Below, piece by piece: positions 52,071 to 59,768 of a stretch of DNA of 64,000 bases; the first letter of the stretch is position 1, and each line of letters starts with the position of its first letter. The DNA lies in the NCBI GenBank assembly GCA_030041215.1, contig JASHOH010000006.1, positions 17,775 to 81,774 of the forward strand. Direction: 5' to 3'. This DNA is from Candidatus Sulfotelmatobacter sp. Its GTDB lineage: Bacteria > Acidobacteriota > Terriglobia > Terriglobales > Acidobacteriaceae. The notes under the pieces were generated by a model. That model had not been told where the DNA came from. It saw only the letters and a list, made by a program, of their open reading frames with translations, and did no database searches. A program made the position numbers and the translations under genes.

Positions 52071-53324
52071 TTAAATCACATGCGTCTTCCCGTGTGAGAC
52101 TTTATGCTGCAGCGAAGCGGCCAATTGGTCTACATCTGGGGGTGAGATATTCACGGCCATGTGTCCGGCAAGCAGCGGGGTTCGATTGCTGCCAACTGCG
52201 TCCCGGCGCACCTGAATCAACAAGGCCTGCAACACATTGGGATCATACTTCTGCGGGGTCATTTTGATCAGATCGTTCAGTGCGCTGCCGAGCTGCAGCG
52301 GCTCGCGATATGGACGCGGGCTGGTCATGGCGTCGAATGTATCGGCGAGCGCCATGATGCGCACCGGCATTGGCAAATCTTCACCCGCAAGCTTGTCGGG
52401 ATAGCCCGATCCATCGCAGCGCTCGTGGTGCCAGCGCACAGCCTCATGAATCTTGGGCCAGGGAAATTGAACGCTGCTGACAATCTCATGGCCGACCACA
52501 GTGTGGTCCGCCATCTCGCGATACTCTTCCGCAGTCAGCGCTCCCGGCTTGCTGAACAGGCGCCGATCAACCGCGACTTTGCCGATGTCGTGCAGATACC
52601 CCGCGCTGCGCAGCGCGGCAACTTCACTGGCTTCGAATCCCATCGCCTCGCCGATCGCCGCGGCGTAGCGTCCCACGCGCAGCGAATGGCCATGAATATT
52701 CACGTGCTTCACATCGATGGCCGTGGCGAAGGCTTCAAGCGCCGTATCGTAAAAACTGTGTAGCGATGCCATCAAGCGCAAGTTATCGCTCACGCGCTGC
52801 GCCAGAGTTTGCGAAAGCGCATGGTTTTGCACCGCCAGACCGATGTAGCTGCACAACAGTTCCACGGCGTTCAGTTCAGAGTCTTCGTAGAGCGCATCGC
52901 CGGGACGGCGGCCCAGCGCAATCACGCCAGCTAATTTTCCCGCCGCCTTGAGCGGGGCCAGGCACTTGAAAAGTTCGGGAGCAACGTTGCCATTCGAGCT
53001 GAGAAATACGGAGTATGTAGATGCATTCAGCACGATCGGTCCGTGTGCGGCGCTGAGAGCGTGGGCATGTTTGGGAAGCAGAGGGATGAATGCCGGCTCC
53101 GGCAGCATGGCGAACCCCTCAGCCGCCACCGAGGTGAGCATGGTTGGCTTATCGCTGAAAATAAAAAGCGCCCCCTCCTGCGCGCCAGCCGCTTCCATGA
53201 CAGCGGCCAACATACGGCGCGAAGTTTCGGAGAAATCGCGCTGCGCCGTCAGCTCCGGCCCCAGATCAGAGAGAGCCTCTACGGTGCGCAACAGCCGGCG
53301 GAAATTATTGGTCTCCACGGCCAC
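52071..53324 (-). CDS. GAF / HD-GYP cyclic-di-GMP phosphodiesterase-like protein
   Basis: 417 residues. The N-terminal ~180 form a GAF-like sensor domain. The C-terminal part is a complete HD-GYP domain: HGHSLRVGRYAAAIGEAMGF, AGYLHDIGKVAVD (HD), ADHTVVGHEI, HHERCDGSGYPDKLAGE (GYP), and LADTFDAMTSPRPYR. It likely degrades cyclic di-GMP or a related dinucleotide in response to a small-molecule or redox cue. No membrane helix. Its stop is at the edge of a heptad repeat. Confidence 0.93.
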   Translation of the reverse strand: MAVETNNFRRLLRTVEALSDLGPELTAQRDFSETSRRMLAAVMEAAGAQEGALFIFSDKPTMLTSVAAEGFAMLPEPAFIPLLPKHAHALSAAHGPIVLNASTYSVFLSSNGNVAPELFKCLAPLKAAGKLAGVIALGRRPGDALYEDSELNAVELLCSYIGLAVQNHALSQTLAQRVSDNLRLMASLHSFYDTALEAFATAIDVKHVNIHGHSLRVGRYAAAIGEAMGFEASEVAALRSAGYLHDIGKVAVDRRLFSKPGALTAEEYREMADHTVVGHEIVSSVQFPWPKIHEAVRWHHERCDGSGYPDKLAGEDLPMPVRIMALADTFDAMTSPRPYREPLQLGSALNDLIKMTPQKYDPNVLQALLIQVRRDAVGSNRTPLLAGHMAVNISPPDVDQLAASLQHKVSHGKTHVI

Positions 53325-53509
53325 GGAGTGTTTGCGGAACGAACGCCGAACGATTCGAGCGTAGCATGAGGAAGTCGTCGCAGCGAGACGTGGTTGTTGG
53401 TTAGTTTGGTGCAGGGCGAAGAAGGCGCAGTTAAGTTCTTTGCGTGATCTTGTACGACAGGATTCGTATCAGGGCACGGCTTTAGCGGTGCCGGCCAGAA
53501 AGTCTCAGG

Positions 53510-53525
53510 AAAAGGGCTTCGCCCG
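53510..53525 (-). terminator. weak terminator candidate after the HAD gene
   Basis: Minus strand GGGC-GAA-GCCC followed by TTTTCC. The stem has only four strong pairs, so it is tentative. Confidence 0.35.
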
Positions 53526-53536
53526 AGAATTTTGCT

Positions 53537-54229
53537 TTAGAAATGCTCTCTCAGCTCCGCAAATTTCCCCACAATCAGCAGCTTCTGCGATTCCGGAGCG
53601 GCCGCTAATTCTTCATGCTCGAGAATCCACGTGTCCCCGTGCGGAATAAACACCGCGTGCAAACCCGCAGCCAGCGCGGGATTAATATCTGACTTCGGGC
53701 TGTTCCCGACCATCCACGTGCAGTGGCGGGCGAAATCATGCTTTTCCATCAATACGTGATACGTTGCCGCATTTTTCTCGGGAACGATTTCCGTGACGGC
53801 AAAGTAATGTTTCAGCCCTGAGCGCTCGATCTTGCCGTTCTGCTCTGCCTGCGCGCCCTTGGTCACCAGAATCAATTTGTGCCTCGCCGAAAGATACTCA
53901 AGCGTTTCAGGGACTTCGGGGAGCATCTCAATGGGATGATTTTCAATGCTGCGTGCGAAGCTGAGAATTTGCGCGTGCAACTCGGGCGTGACTGGATGCG
54001 GGCTCAGGCGTTCGAATGTATCCACCAGCGCGTGCGAAAAACTGTGCAGACCGTATCCGTGCTTTACGATACACTCGCGCTCCACGTCATTGAGCACCTC
54101 GCGCACCTGCTCGGGAGTGAATTCGTGATGGTTGAGAAAGGAAATGAACTTGGCAATCGCTCGCTCGAAATAGACATTGTTCTCCCAGAGCGTGTCATCG
54201 GCGTCGATGAGGAGAGTTTGGGAAAGCAA
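53537..54229 (-). CDS. HAD-superfamily hydrolase
   Basis: 230 residues. Motif I is LLIDADDTLWENN (nucleophile and acid/base Asp), motif II VTKG, motif III Lys region near SGLKHYF, motif IV VGNSPKSDINPALAAG. This is the phosphoglycolate-phosphatase/nucleotidase-like C1-cap group. The only start before motif I is TTG at 54229, and it lies at the first base of a heptad repeat arm, with no Shine-Dalgarno. The repeat may have replaced the original start. Substrate unknown. Confidence 0.85.
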   Translation of the reverse strand: MLSQTLLIDADDTLWENNVYFERAIAKFISFLNHHEFTPEQVREVLNDVERECIVKHGYGLHSFSHALVDTFERLSPHPVTPELHAQILSFARSIENHPIEMLPEVPETLEYLSARHKLILVTKGAQAEQNGKIERSGLKHYFAVTEIVPEKNAATYHVLMEKHDFARHCTWMVGNSPKSDINPALAAGLHAVFIPHGDTWILEHEELAAAPESQKLLIVGKFAELREHF

Positions 54230-54373
54230 GCTGTTAGTTCTTAGCCTTTAGCTCTTAGCTCAACCTCTTGGAATATTAAGTCCGCGCCGCAGGACATTTG
54301 TTGCAGTGGAGATTCGCGATCAAGTACGCGCAAAAATAAAAAGCTAAAGACCGAGAGCTAAAGGCTAAGAGCT
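54228..54373. repeat. 146-bp solo heptad inverted-repeat element
   Basis: Left arm AGCTGTT AGTTCTT AGCCTTT AGCTCTT AGCTCAA (from 54229). Right arm AAAAGCT AAAGACC GAGAGCT AAAGGCT AAGAGCT (54338-54372). A stretch of about 20 bases in the left arm matches the reverse complement of the right arm of the 59309-59768 cassette exactly. About 74 bp of unrelated sequence separates the arms. Confidence 0.78.
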
Positions 54374-54376
54374 TCT

Positions 54377-55258
54377 TCACACCCACTCCACTCTCGCTTC
54401 CGGCCCGATGATCCCCGCTTTGTGCCCCATATCGAGCAAACGCGCCACGGCCTCGCGGCCGTCGGGGCCGTAATCGAGTGTGCGCTCGTTCACGTACATC
54501 CCGACGAATCGATCGGCGGTAGGTGTGTCGAGATCGCGCGCAAACTGCATGGCGTAAGCCAAGGCCTCGTCACGATGATCAAGCGCATACTGAATGCTCT
54601 CACGCAGCGCGCCGGTAACGGTTGATATCAGTTGCCGGCCAAGCGCGCGTCGAATGGCGTTACCTCCCAAGGGCAGTGGCAAACCAGTCATTTTCTGCCA
54701 CCAGCGGCCGAGATCGACAATGCGATGCAGCCCGGCCTTGTCGTACGTAAGCTGTCCTTCATGAATGATCAGCCCTGCTTCATACTTGCCTTCGAGGACA
54801 AGCGGAATGATCTGATCGAAGGGCACGACTTCGGTTTCCACCCCGGGAGCAAAAAGTTGCAGCGCCAAGTATGCCGTTGTCAGTTTTCCGGGAACTGCGA
54901 TGCGCCTGTCTTTTATTTCAAGCTGCGTAAACGGGCGCGGCGAGACAATCATCGGCCCATAGCCTTCGCCGACGCTGCCGCCGCACGACATCAGCGCGTA
55001 CAAATCCTGAATATAAGGGTAAGCGTGAAATGAAATCGCCGTCACATCGTAGACGCCCTCGCGCGCCTTCTGATTCAGCGTTTCGATATCGCAGAGCGTA
55101 TGGGTAAATCGCAGCCCCGGCACGCGAACTTTATTCGTTGCCAGCGCGTAGAACATGAACGCGTCGTCGGAATCCGGGCTATGTGCGATCGTGATCTCGC
55201 GGACGCCTGCGGGAGAATTCGTCCGCGTTGTTTCGTGCTCGGAAACTACGGTCATCAC
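54377..55258 (-). CDS. mqnD: 1,4-dihydroxy-6-naphthoate synthase (futalosine pathway)
   Basis: 293 residues. MqnD catalyses the last recognised step of the futalosine menaquinone route, making 1,4-dihydroxy-6-naphthoate. It has the periplasmic-binding-like fold with HSPDSDDAFMFYALATNKV near the N terminus and LIIHEGQLTYDKAGLHRIVD. Residues that match family catalytic positions are present, but no single one can be proved here. MqnA and MqnC are encoded about 6 kb downstream on the other strand, so the pathway is split within this window. The start is not overlapped; a hairpin repeat lies just upstream. Confidence 0.92.
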   Translation of the reverse strand: MMTVVSEHETTRTNSPAGVREITIAHSPDSDDAFMFYALATNKVRVPGLRFTHTLCDIETLNQKAREGVYDVTAISFHAYPYIQDLYALMSCGGSVGEGYGPMIVSPRPFTQLEIKDRRIAVPGKLTTAYLALQLFAPGVETEVVPFDQIIPLVLEGKYEAGLIIHEGQLTYDKAGLHRIVDLGRWWQKMTGLPLPLGGNAIRRALGRQLISTVTGALRESIQYALDHRDEALAYAMQFARDLDTPTADRFVGMYVNERTLDYGPDGREAVARLLDMGHKAGIIGPEARVEWV

Positions 55259-55273
55259 TGAACTCCAACCTGG

Positions 55274-55310
55274 GGTGCCCCACGTCTCGCATCTGTTGCG
55301 AGACGTGGGA
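55274..55310 (-). repeat. hairpin repeat between bioY and mqnD
   Basis: CCCACGTCTCGCA (55279-55291) pairs perfectly with TGCGAGACGTGGG (55297-55309), 13 bp, 5-nt loop. The reverse complement matches the ileS-internal element (59-98) including the flanking GCACCC. Confidence 0.8.
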
Positions 55311-55316
55311 CTATCC

Positions 55317-55901
55317 CTACAAGCTTCTCTTCCTCTGCCACTGCACCGCGATTCCCGCCGCCATCATGACCTTGATCACTTCGGCGAACACAAACCAGTA
55401 CAGTCCCCAGCGAAAGGCCTGCGCCAGAGAATGCGTCAGAGCGGCCAGCCAGGCGAGACCTGCGGTAAACAGGACTATCTCGCCGAGAAAACCAGCGAAC
55501 GCCGCGCGGAGAAAGCTCTTGCGGCCGTGCTCCATCACGTAACCCGTGACAAACGCCACGAGAGGATACGCCAGCAGGAATCCACTGGTCGCGCCATGAA
55601 ACAGTTGCGCGATCCCTCCTGCTCCTGTGGGGCTGAACACCGGCAGTCCAGCCGCTCCTTCGGCCAGATACAGCGCCATCGCGGCAAATCCGCGGCGGCT
55701 GCCGAGCAGCAAGCCTACAAGCAGCACGCCAAAGTTTTGCACCGTCAACGGCACTGGGGTGAACGGCAAAGGAATCGAAACTCGCGCACACAAAGCAACC
55801 AGCAAACTGCCACCAACAATCAACCCAAAATTCCGCGCCCCCTCCGAAATGAAGAGACGCGCTCGCTCGCTCGTCAAATTTTGCATCGCAGATTTGGCCA
55901 T
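55317..55901 (-). CDS. bioY: biotin transporter BioY
   Basis: 194 residues, six membrane helices. The S-component of an ECF-type biotin importer, which often works alone or with EcfAT. It has the family motifs LPFTPVPLTVQNFGVLLVG (substrate region) and LYLAEGAAGLPVFSPTGAGG. GGAGAG precedes the ATG. A 53-residue single-helix protein is encoded 24 bp upstream. No biotin synthesis or ECF ATPase gene is near. Confidence 0.93.
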   Translation of the reverse strand: MAKSAMQNLTSERARLFISEGARNFGLIVGGSLLVALCARVSIPLPFTPVPLTVQNFGVLLVGLLLGSRRGFAAMALYLAEGAAGLPVFSPTGAGGIAQLFHGATSGFLLAYPLVAFVTGYVMEHGRKSFLRAAFAGFLGEIVLFTAGLAWLAALTHSLAQAFRWGLYWFVFAEVIKVMMAAGIAVQWQRKRSL

Positions 55902-55925
55902 ACGCTCTCCGCTCAGGGTCGGCAG

Positions 55926-56087
55926 TTAGCTTTCACTCGACTGATGCTCATGCTCGATATTACTGGGAGTTTCCTCGTGAACGCCATGAGTTGCCCGCAA
56001 GCGCCGCCGCAAGTGGACGTACGCCGCGATGGCAACACACACCACAACCAGAGTACTCACGCCCAAGATCAGGAAATACCAGATCAT
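55926..56087 (-). CDS. 53-residue single-helix membrane protein
   Basis: Below the ORF-track size limit. MIWYFLILGVSTLVVVCVAI is a clear membrane helix, then AAYVHLRRRLRATHG (positive-inside) and an acidic/His tail ending HEHQSSES. It lies 24 bp before bioY. No strong ribosome-binding site is seen in front of it. Its topology and location support a real small protein, but conservation cannot be checked here. Confidence 0.5.
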   Translation of the reverse strand: MIWYFLILGVSTLVVVCVAIAAYVHLRRRLRATHGVHEETPSNIEHEHQSSES

Positions 56088-56158
56088 CCGCACAACCGAT
56101 TAGCATAACAGATGGACGCCGCATATCTCCGCCATGTTCGCTGTGCTACGCAACTCGA

Positions 56159-56620
56159 TTAGCTGGCTTTGCGCTCGGCCATCTTCTGACGCATGGCTTC
56201 GACGCGCTTGATCATGAATTGCAGGCGGTTCCTTCCCCACTTTGTGCGGGTAACGGCTTTTTCGACGTTGACGAAAAACTCGGGATCGTTGAGCTTTTCG
56301 CGCAAGTCTTTCACGATAGGATGGATTTTCGCATAGATCACAAAAAGTTCGCCGCTGAATCCCGGCTGAAGGAATAATTCCTCGTTCAGCACACCGGCAA
56401 GCACAAACGAGGTCACGATGCCCCAGTAACCGCTCACCTGCCGCAACCACGCGTTTTCCTGCGTGCCCATTGCCCATGCCACTTTCAGGAAGTCGTCTGC
56501 GGTTTGCGGGAAAAACTGCGCCGTCCACCAAGTGCGGGCTTTACGCATTTCAGGTTCTCGGCGGAGATCGTAGAGCTGAAGGATCAGTTGAGCATCGGCA
56601 TGAGTCGCTTTTTTGGCCAT
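56159..56620 (-). CDS. hypothetical protein (conserved acidobacterial type)
   Basis: 153 residues from ATG 56620, which has CGAGGT at 10 bases; the track's 56704 start would cross a repeat. It opens MAKKATHADAQLILQLYDLR, has Trp-rich helices (ARTWWTAQFFPQTADDFLKV; GYWGIVTSFVLAGVLNEELF) and ends in a basic stretch. The middle could dip into a membrane, but charge pattern suggests a soluble helical protein. I recognise the type but no function. It is downstream of topA on the same strand across a repeat. Confidence 0.65.
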   Translation of the reverse strand: MAKKATHADAQLILQLYDLRREPEMRKARTWWTAQFFPQTADDFLKVAWAMGTQENAWLRQVSGYWGIVTSFVLAGVLNEELFLQPGFSGELFVIYAKIHPIVKDLREKLNDPEFFVNVEKAVTRTKWGRNRLQFMIKRVEAMRQKMAERKAS

Positions 56621-56636
56621 GAAGCACCTCGGAGGA

Positions 56637-56741
56637 ATTTGGTAATTGGGAGATCGAGTAATTTGGTAATTGAGAACCGAACCTGGCCTTTGATCGCGAA
56701 CCAAAAATTATTCAATCACTAAATTTCCCAATTACTCAATC
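56637..56741. repeat. octad inverted-repeat element between topA and DUF gene
   Basis: Left arm TTTGGTAA TTGGGAGA TCGAGTAA TTTGGTAA TTGAG. Right arm CAATCACT AAATTTCC CAATTACT CAATC. The right arm is the imperfect reverse complement of the left. It ends 5 bases past the topA stop and starts just before the next gene's ribosome-binding site. Confidence 0.7.
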
Positions 56742-56746
56742 GCTGT

Positions 56747-59239
56747 CTAGGTTCTTGCCGCCGCTGCTTCCGCTACTGGCGCTGGCCGCTCGTAATCGCA
56801 CTCTTTATTCGGGCACGCAATCACCGGCCCAGCTTTCAAATTCTTCTCGGCTAAATACTCGATGCCGCATTTCGGGCATTTCTCGGCGATCGGCCTGTTC
56901 GCCGATGTGAACTTGCACTTGGGATAATTACTACATCCGTAGAACGTGTTGCCCTTGCGTGCACGCTTCTCGACAAGTTCCCCATCCTTACACTCGGGGC
57001 ACTTCACCCCGATGAAGTTCTGCTTCACGTATTTGCAGTCGGGATATCCGCTGCACGCCGTGAACTCGCCAAATCGGCCATGGCGGATCATCAAGTTGCG
57101 TCCGCACTTGGGGCAAAGTTCGTCGAGCGGAATATCCGGAACTTTTTTCCCTTGATCCAGCCGCCGCGTGGTCTTGCAATCTGGATAACCCGTACACGCC
57201 ATAAATTGCCCGAAGCGCCCGCGCTTGAGCACCATCACGCGGCCGCAGTTTTCGCAGTATTCATCCTGCGCTCCCGTCTCCTGCATGTCGGCGGAATCGA
57301 GATCCGGCAGATTGATGGGATTCTCTTTCGTGAAGGTGCAGGTGTTCGGATCGTCTTTGTCGTAGGTGCTGCACGCGTAGAAGGAGCCGTGCTTGCCCCA
57401 CTTGATCACCAGCGGCGCGCCACAGCGCTCGCACTTCTCGTCTGTGGGCTTTTCCATCCGCTTGATGTTCTCCATATGCTTTTCTGCATATTTGAGATCT
57501 TTCTGGAATTTTTTGTAGAACTCGGCGAGCGCGTCGGTCCACTTTTCCTTGCCCTCTTCGATTTCGTCGAGTTCTTCTTCCAAACGAGCGGTATATTGCA
57601 CATCAAAAATATCGCGGAAGTTTTCCACGAGAAGATCGGTGACCACCAGGCCGATTTCAGTCGGCGTGAACTTGCCGCCGATCTTCTGCACGTATTGCCG
57701 CTCCTGGATAGTCGAGAGAATCGCCGAGTAGGTCGAAGGCCTGCCAATGCCGCGCTCCTCGAGTTCTTTCACCAGCGACGCTTCGTTGTAGCGTGGTGGA
57801 GGCTCGGTAAAATGCTGCTCCGGCTTCAACGCCTTCAGCGTCAGCTTCTGTCCTGCTTCGAGCGGCGGTAGCTTGTGCTTGAGTTCCTCGTCTTCTTCGT
57901 CTTTGCCTTCTTTCGATTCTTCGTAGACACGGAGGAAACCATCGAACTTGAGCACCGATCCGGTCACACGGAACCAGAATGTCTCTCCGCTTTTGGCGTC
58001 CGCGTCGATATCGACAGTCGTCTGATCGAAAACAGCCGGATTGATCTGTGATGCTACGAATCGCTGCCAGATCAGCTTGTAGACTTTGTACTCATCTTCC
58101 TTTAAGTACTGCTTGATCGAGTCCGGATGCCGCATCGCCGAAGTCGGGCGAATGGCTTCGTGCGCCGCCTGCGCCTCCTTTTTCTCTTTGAACGTATTTG
58201 GCGTTTCAGGTAGATAGTTCGGCCCGTACTCCTTGCCGACATATTCGCGAACTTCAGCAATCGCCTCAGGCGCGACGCGGGTCGAATCTGTTCGCATATA
58301 AGTAATGAGGCCGATCTGTCCTTCTTCGCCGAGTTCCACGCCTTCGTACAGCCGCTGCGCGATCATCATGGTGCGCTTCACGCTGAAGCGCACCTTACGG
58401 GAAGCATCCTGTTGCAATTTGCTGGTGGTGAATGGAGGGGCGGCGTTGCGGCGGCGCTCTTTCTTGTCGACCGAGCGAACAACCCAGTCAGCGGTCTCAA
58501 GCGCGGTGCGAAGCTTTTCAGCTTCCTCGCCGTTGTTGATCTCGATCTTCTCTTCGCCCTTGCCTAAGAATCGCGCATCGAATGCCGGCGGCTTGTTGGC
58601 TGCGAGATGCGCGTCGATCGTCCAGTATTCTTTTTTCTCGAACGCTTTGATTTCGCGCTCGCGCTCAACGATCAGTCTCAAAGCCACCGTCTGGACGCGC
58701 CCAGCCGATAAACCGCGGCGAACTTTATCCCAAAGTAGCGGCGAAACCTGATAACCGACCAAACGATCGAGCACGCGGCGCGCCTGTTGCGCATCGACCA
58801 GATTCTGATCAATCGACCGCGGATGCTCGAACGCCTGTTGCACCGCGCGCTTGGTGATTTCGTTGAACGTTACGCGCTGGATGCGCGGTGTACCATCGGT
58901 CTTGGCCTTTTTCTTCTTTTTCTTTTTGCCGGTGCCGTTGCCATCGAGTTCTTCAGCCAGATGCGCGGCGATGGCTTCGCCTTCGCGGTCGGGATCAGGC
59001 GCGAGATAAATCGAGTCCACACGGGCCGCGGCCTTTTTCAGCTTGGCCAGAACTTTCTCCTTGCCAGGGATGACGACGTAATCGGTGGCAAAATTTTCGC
59101 GGATATCGACGCCCAGCGTGCTCTTGGGCAAATCTTTCACGTGGCCGAGCGATGCCTCGACAGAAAATCCCTTCCCCAGATATTTCTGGATGGTCTTCGC
59201 CTTGGCCGGCGATTCGACAATGACTAAACCTTTTGACAA
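56747..59239 (-). CDS. topA: DNA topoisomerase I
   Basis: 830 residues. Relaxes negative supercoils by cutting one strand. Toprim domain at the N terminus (VESPAKAKTIQKYLG; DPDREGEAIAAHL), active-site Tyr in GLITYMRTDSTRVAPE, and a C-terminal series of five zinc ribbons (CERCG, CENCG, CPKCG, CPECK, CPKCG), more than the three typical of E. coli. A lysine run (KKKKKKK) lies in the Toprim insert. dprA and topA are usually neighbours. Here a four-helix-bundle gene sits between them. Stop is 5 bases from an octad repeat. Confidence 0.97.
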   Translation of the reverse strand: MSKGLVIVESPAKAKTIQKYLGKGFSVEASLGHVKDLPKSTLGVDIRENFATDYVVIPGKEKVLAKLKKAAARVDSIYLAPDPDREGEAIAAHLAEELDGNGTGKKKKKKKAKTDGTPRIQRVTFNEITKRAVQQAFEHPRSIDQNLVDAQQARRVLDRLVGYQVSPLLWDKVRRGLSAGRVQTVALRLIVEREREIKAFEKKEYWTIDAHLAANKPPAFDARFLGKGEEKIEINNGEEAEKLRTALETADWVVRSVDKKERRRNAAPPFTTSKLQQDASRKVRFSVKRTMMIAQRLYEGVELGEEGQIGLITYMRTDSTRVAPEAIAEVREYVGKEYGPNYLPETPNTFKEKKEAQAAHEAIRPTSAMRHPDSIKQYLKEDEYKVYKLIWQRFVASQINPAVFDQTTVDIDADAKSGETFWFRVTGSVLKFDGFLRVYEESKEGKDEEDEELKHKLPPLEAGQKLTLKALKPEQHFTEPPPRYNEASLVKELEERGIGRPSTYSAILSTIQERQYVQKIGGKFTPTEIGLVVTDLLVENFRDIFDVQYTARLEEELDEIEEGKEKWTDALAEFYKKFQKDLKYAEKHMENIKRMEKPTDEKCERCGAPLVIKWGKHGSFYACSTYDKDDPNTCTFTKENPINLPDLDSADMQETGAQDEYCENCGRVMVLKRGRFGQFMACTGYPDCKTTRRLDQGKKVPDIPLDELCPKCGRNLMIRHGRFGEFTACSGYPDCKYVKQNFIGVKCPECKDGELVEKRARKGNTFYGCSNYPKCKFTSANRPIAEKCPKCGIEYLAEKNLKAGPVIACPNKECDYERPAPVAEAAAART

Positions 59240-59308
59240 TGTTTCCTCAATTCTTCCGAAGCTAGCACGAATGGGAGCGATGCAACAAGTAACGGGAGAA
59301 AAGTTCGA

Positions 59309-59768
59309 AGCTTTTAGCTCTTAGCCTTTAGCTCTTAGCTCCGGAACCTCCACATGCTTGGTCATTTTCAATCGCGCTGAAAAAGCAGAGAGCATTCGCA
59401 TCACTTCGTCCAACAGCAGGCGCAGGCGATCGAAATCACCGGTTTTCAGATATCCAAGATCTTTAGACAAAAGCAAGTGATAGGACAGCTCTGCACCCGA
59501 CCCCATTGCGATTTGGACGAATCGTCCCATCTCACCGTCAGATCGTCGGCCACAACCTTCCGCCAGATTAGCGGCAATGGATGCCGAAGCGCGGCGTACC
59601 TGACTCGTCAGTCCAAAGCGTTCGTCGTTGGGAAATGCTTGCGTCGTTCTATAAATTTCTAAAGCGAGTCGGTGCGCTTTTTCCCAAACCGCTAAGTCTC
59701 GATAATTCCTCATGGAGTTCCTCGCAGTGCTTGAGCTAAAGGCTAAGAACTAACAGCTAAAAGCTCTT
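59309..59768. mobile_element. 460-bp cassette: four-helix-bundle gene between heptad inverted repeats
   Basis: Left arm AGCTTTT AGCTCTT AGCCTTT AGCTCTT AGCTCCG (59309-59343). Right arm AGCTAAA GGCTAAG AACTAAC AGCTAAA AGCTCTT (59734-59768). The arms are inverted, and enclose a single gene. The arms supply the four-helix-bundle stop and the dprA stop. Confidence 0.65.
59321..59713 (-). CDS. four-helix-bundle protein (S23/IVP-like)
   Basis: 130 residues of the family encoded inside 23S rRNA intervening sequences (IVP) and found widely as stand-alone genes; related to Avd of diversity-generating retroelements. The conserved opening YRDLAVWEKAHRLALEIYR and the motif SQVRRASASIAANLAEGCGR are intact. 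The last residues (ELRAKG, stop) are encoded by the heptad repeat. The gene separates dprA from topA, which are normally adjacent, suggesting insertion of a gene-plus-arms unit. Function of the protein is not established. Confidence 0.88.
   Translation of the reverse strand: MRNYRDLAVWEKAHRLALEIYRTTQAFPNDERFGLTSQVRRASASIAANLAEGCGRRSDGEMGRFVQIAMGSGAELSYHLLLSKDLGYLKTGDFDRLRLLLDEVMRMLSAFSARLKMTKHVEVPELRAKG

Noticed and set aside
58905-58930. Lysine run in topA as a frameshift or slippage site
   Set aside because: The codons mix AAG and AAA and the frame and downstream motifs are intact, so it is a basic insert in the Toprim region, not an error.
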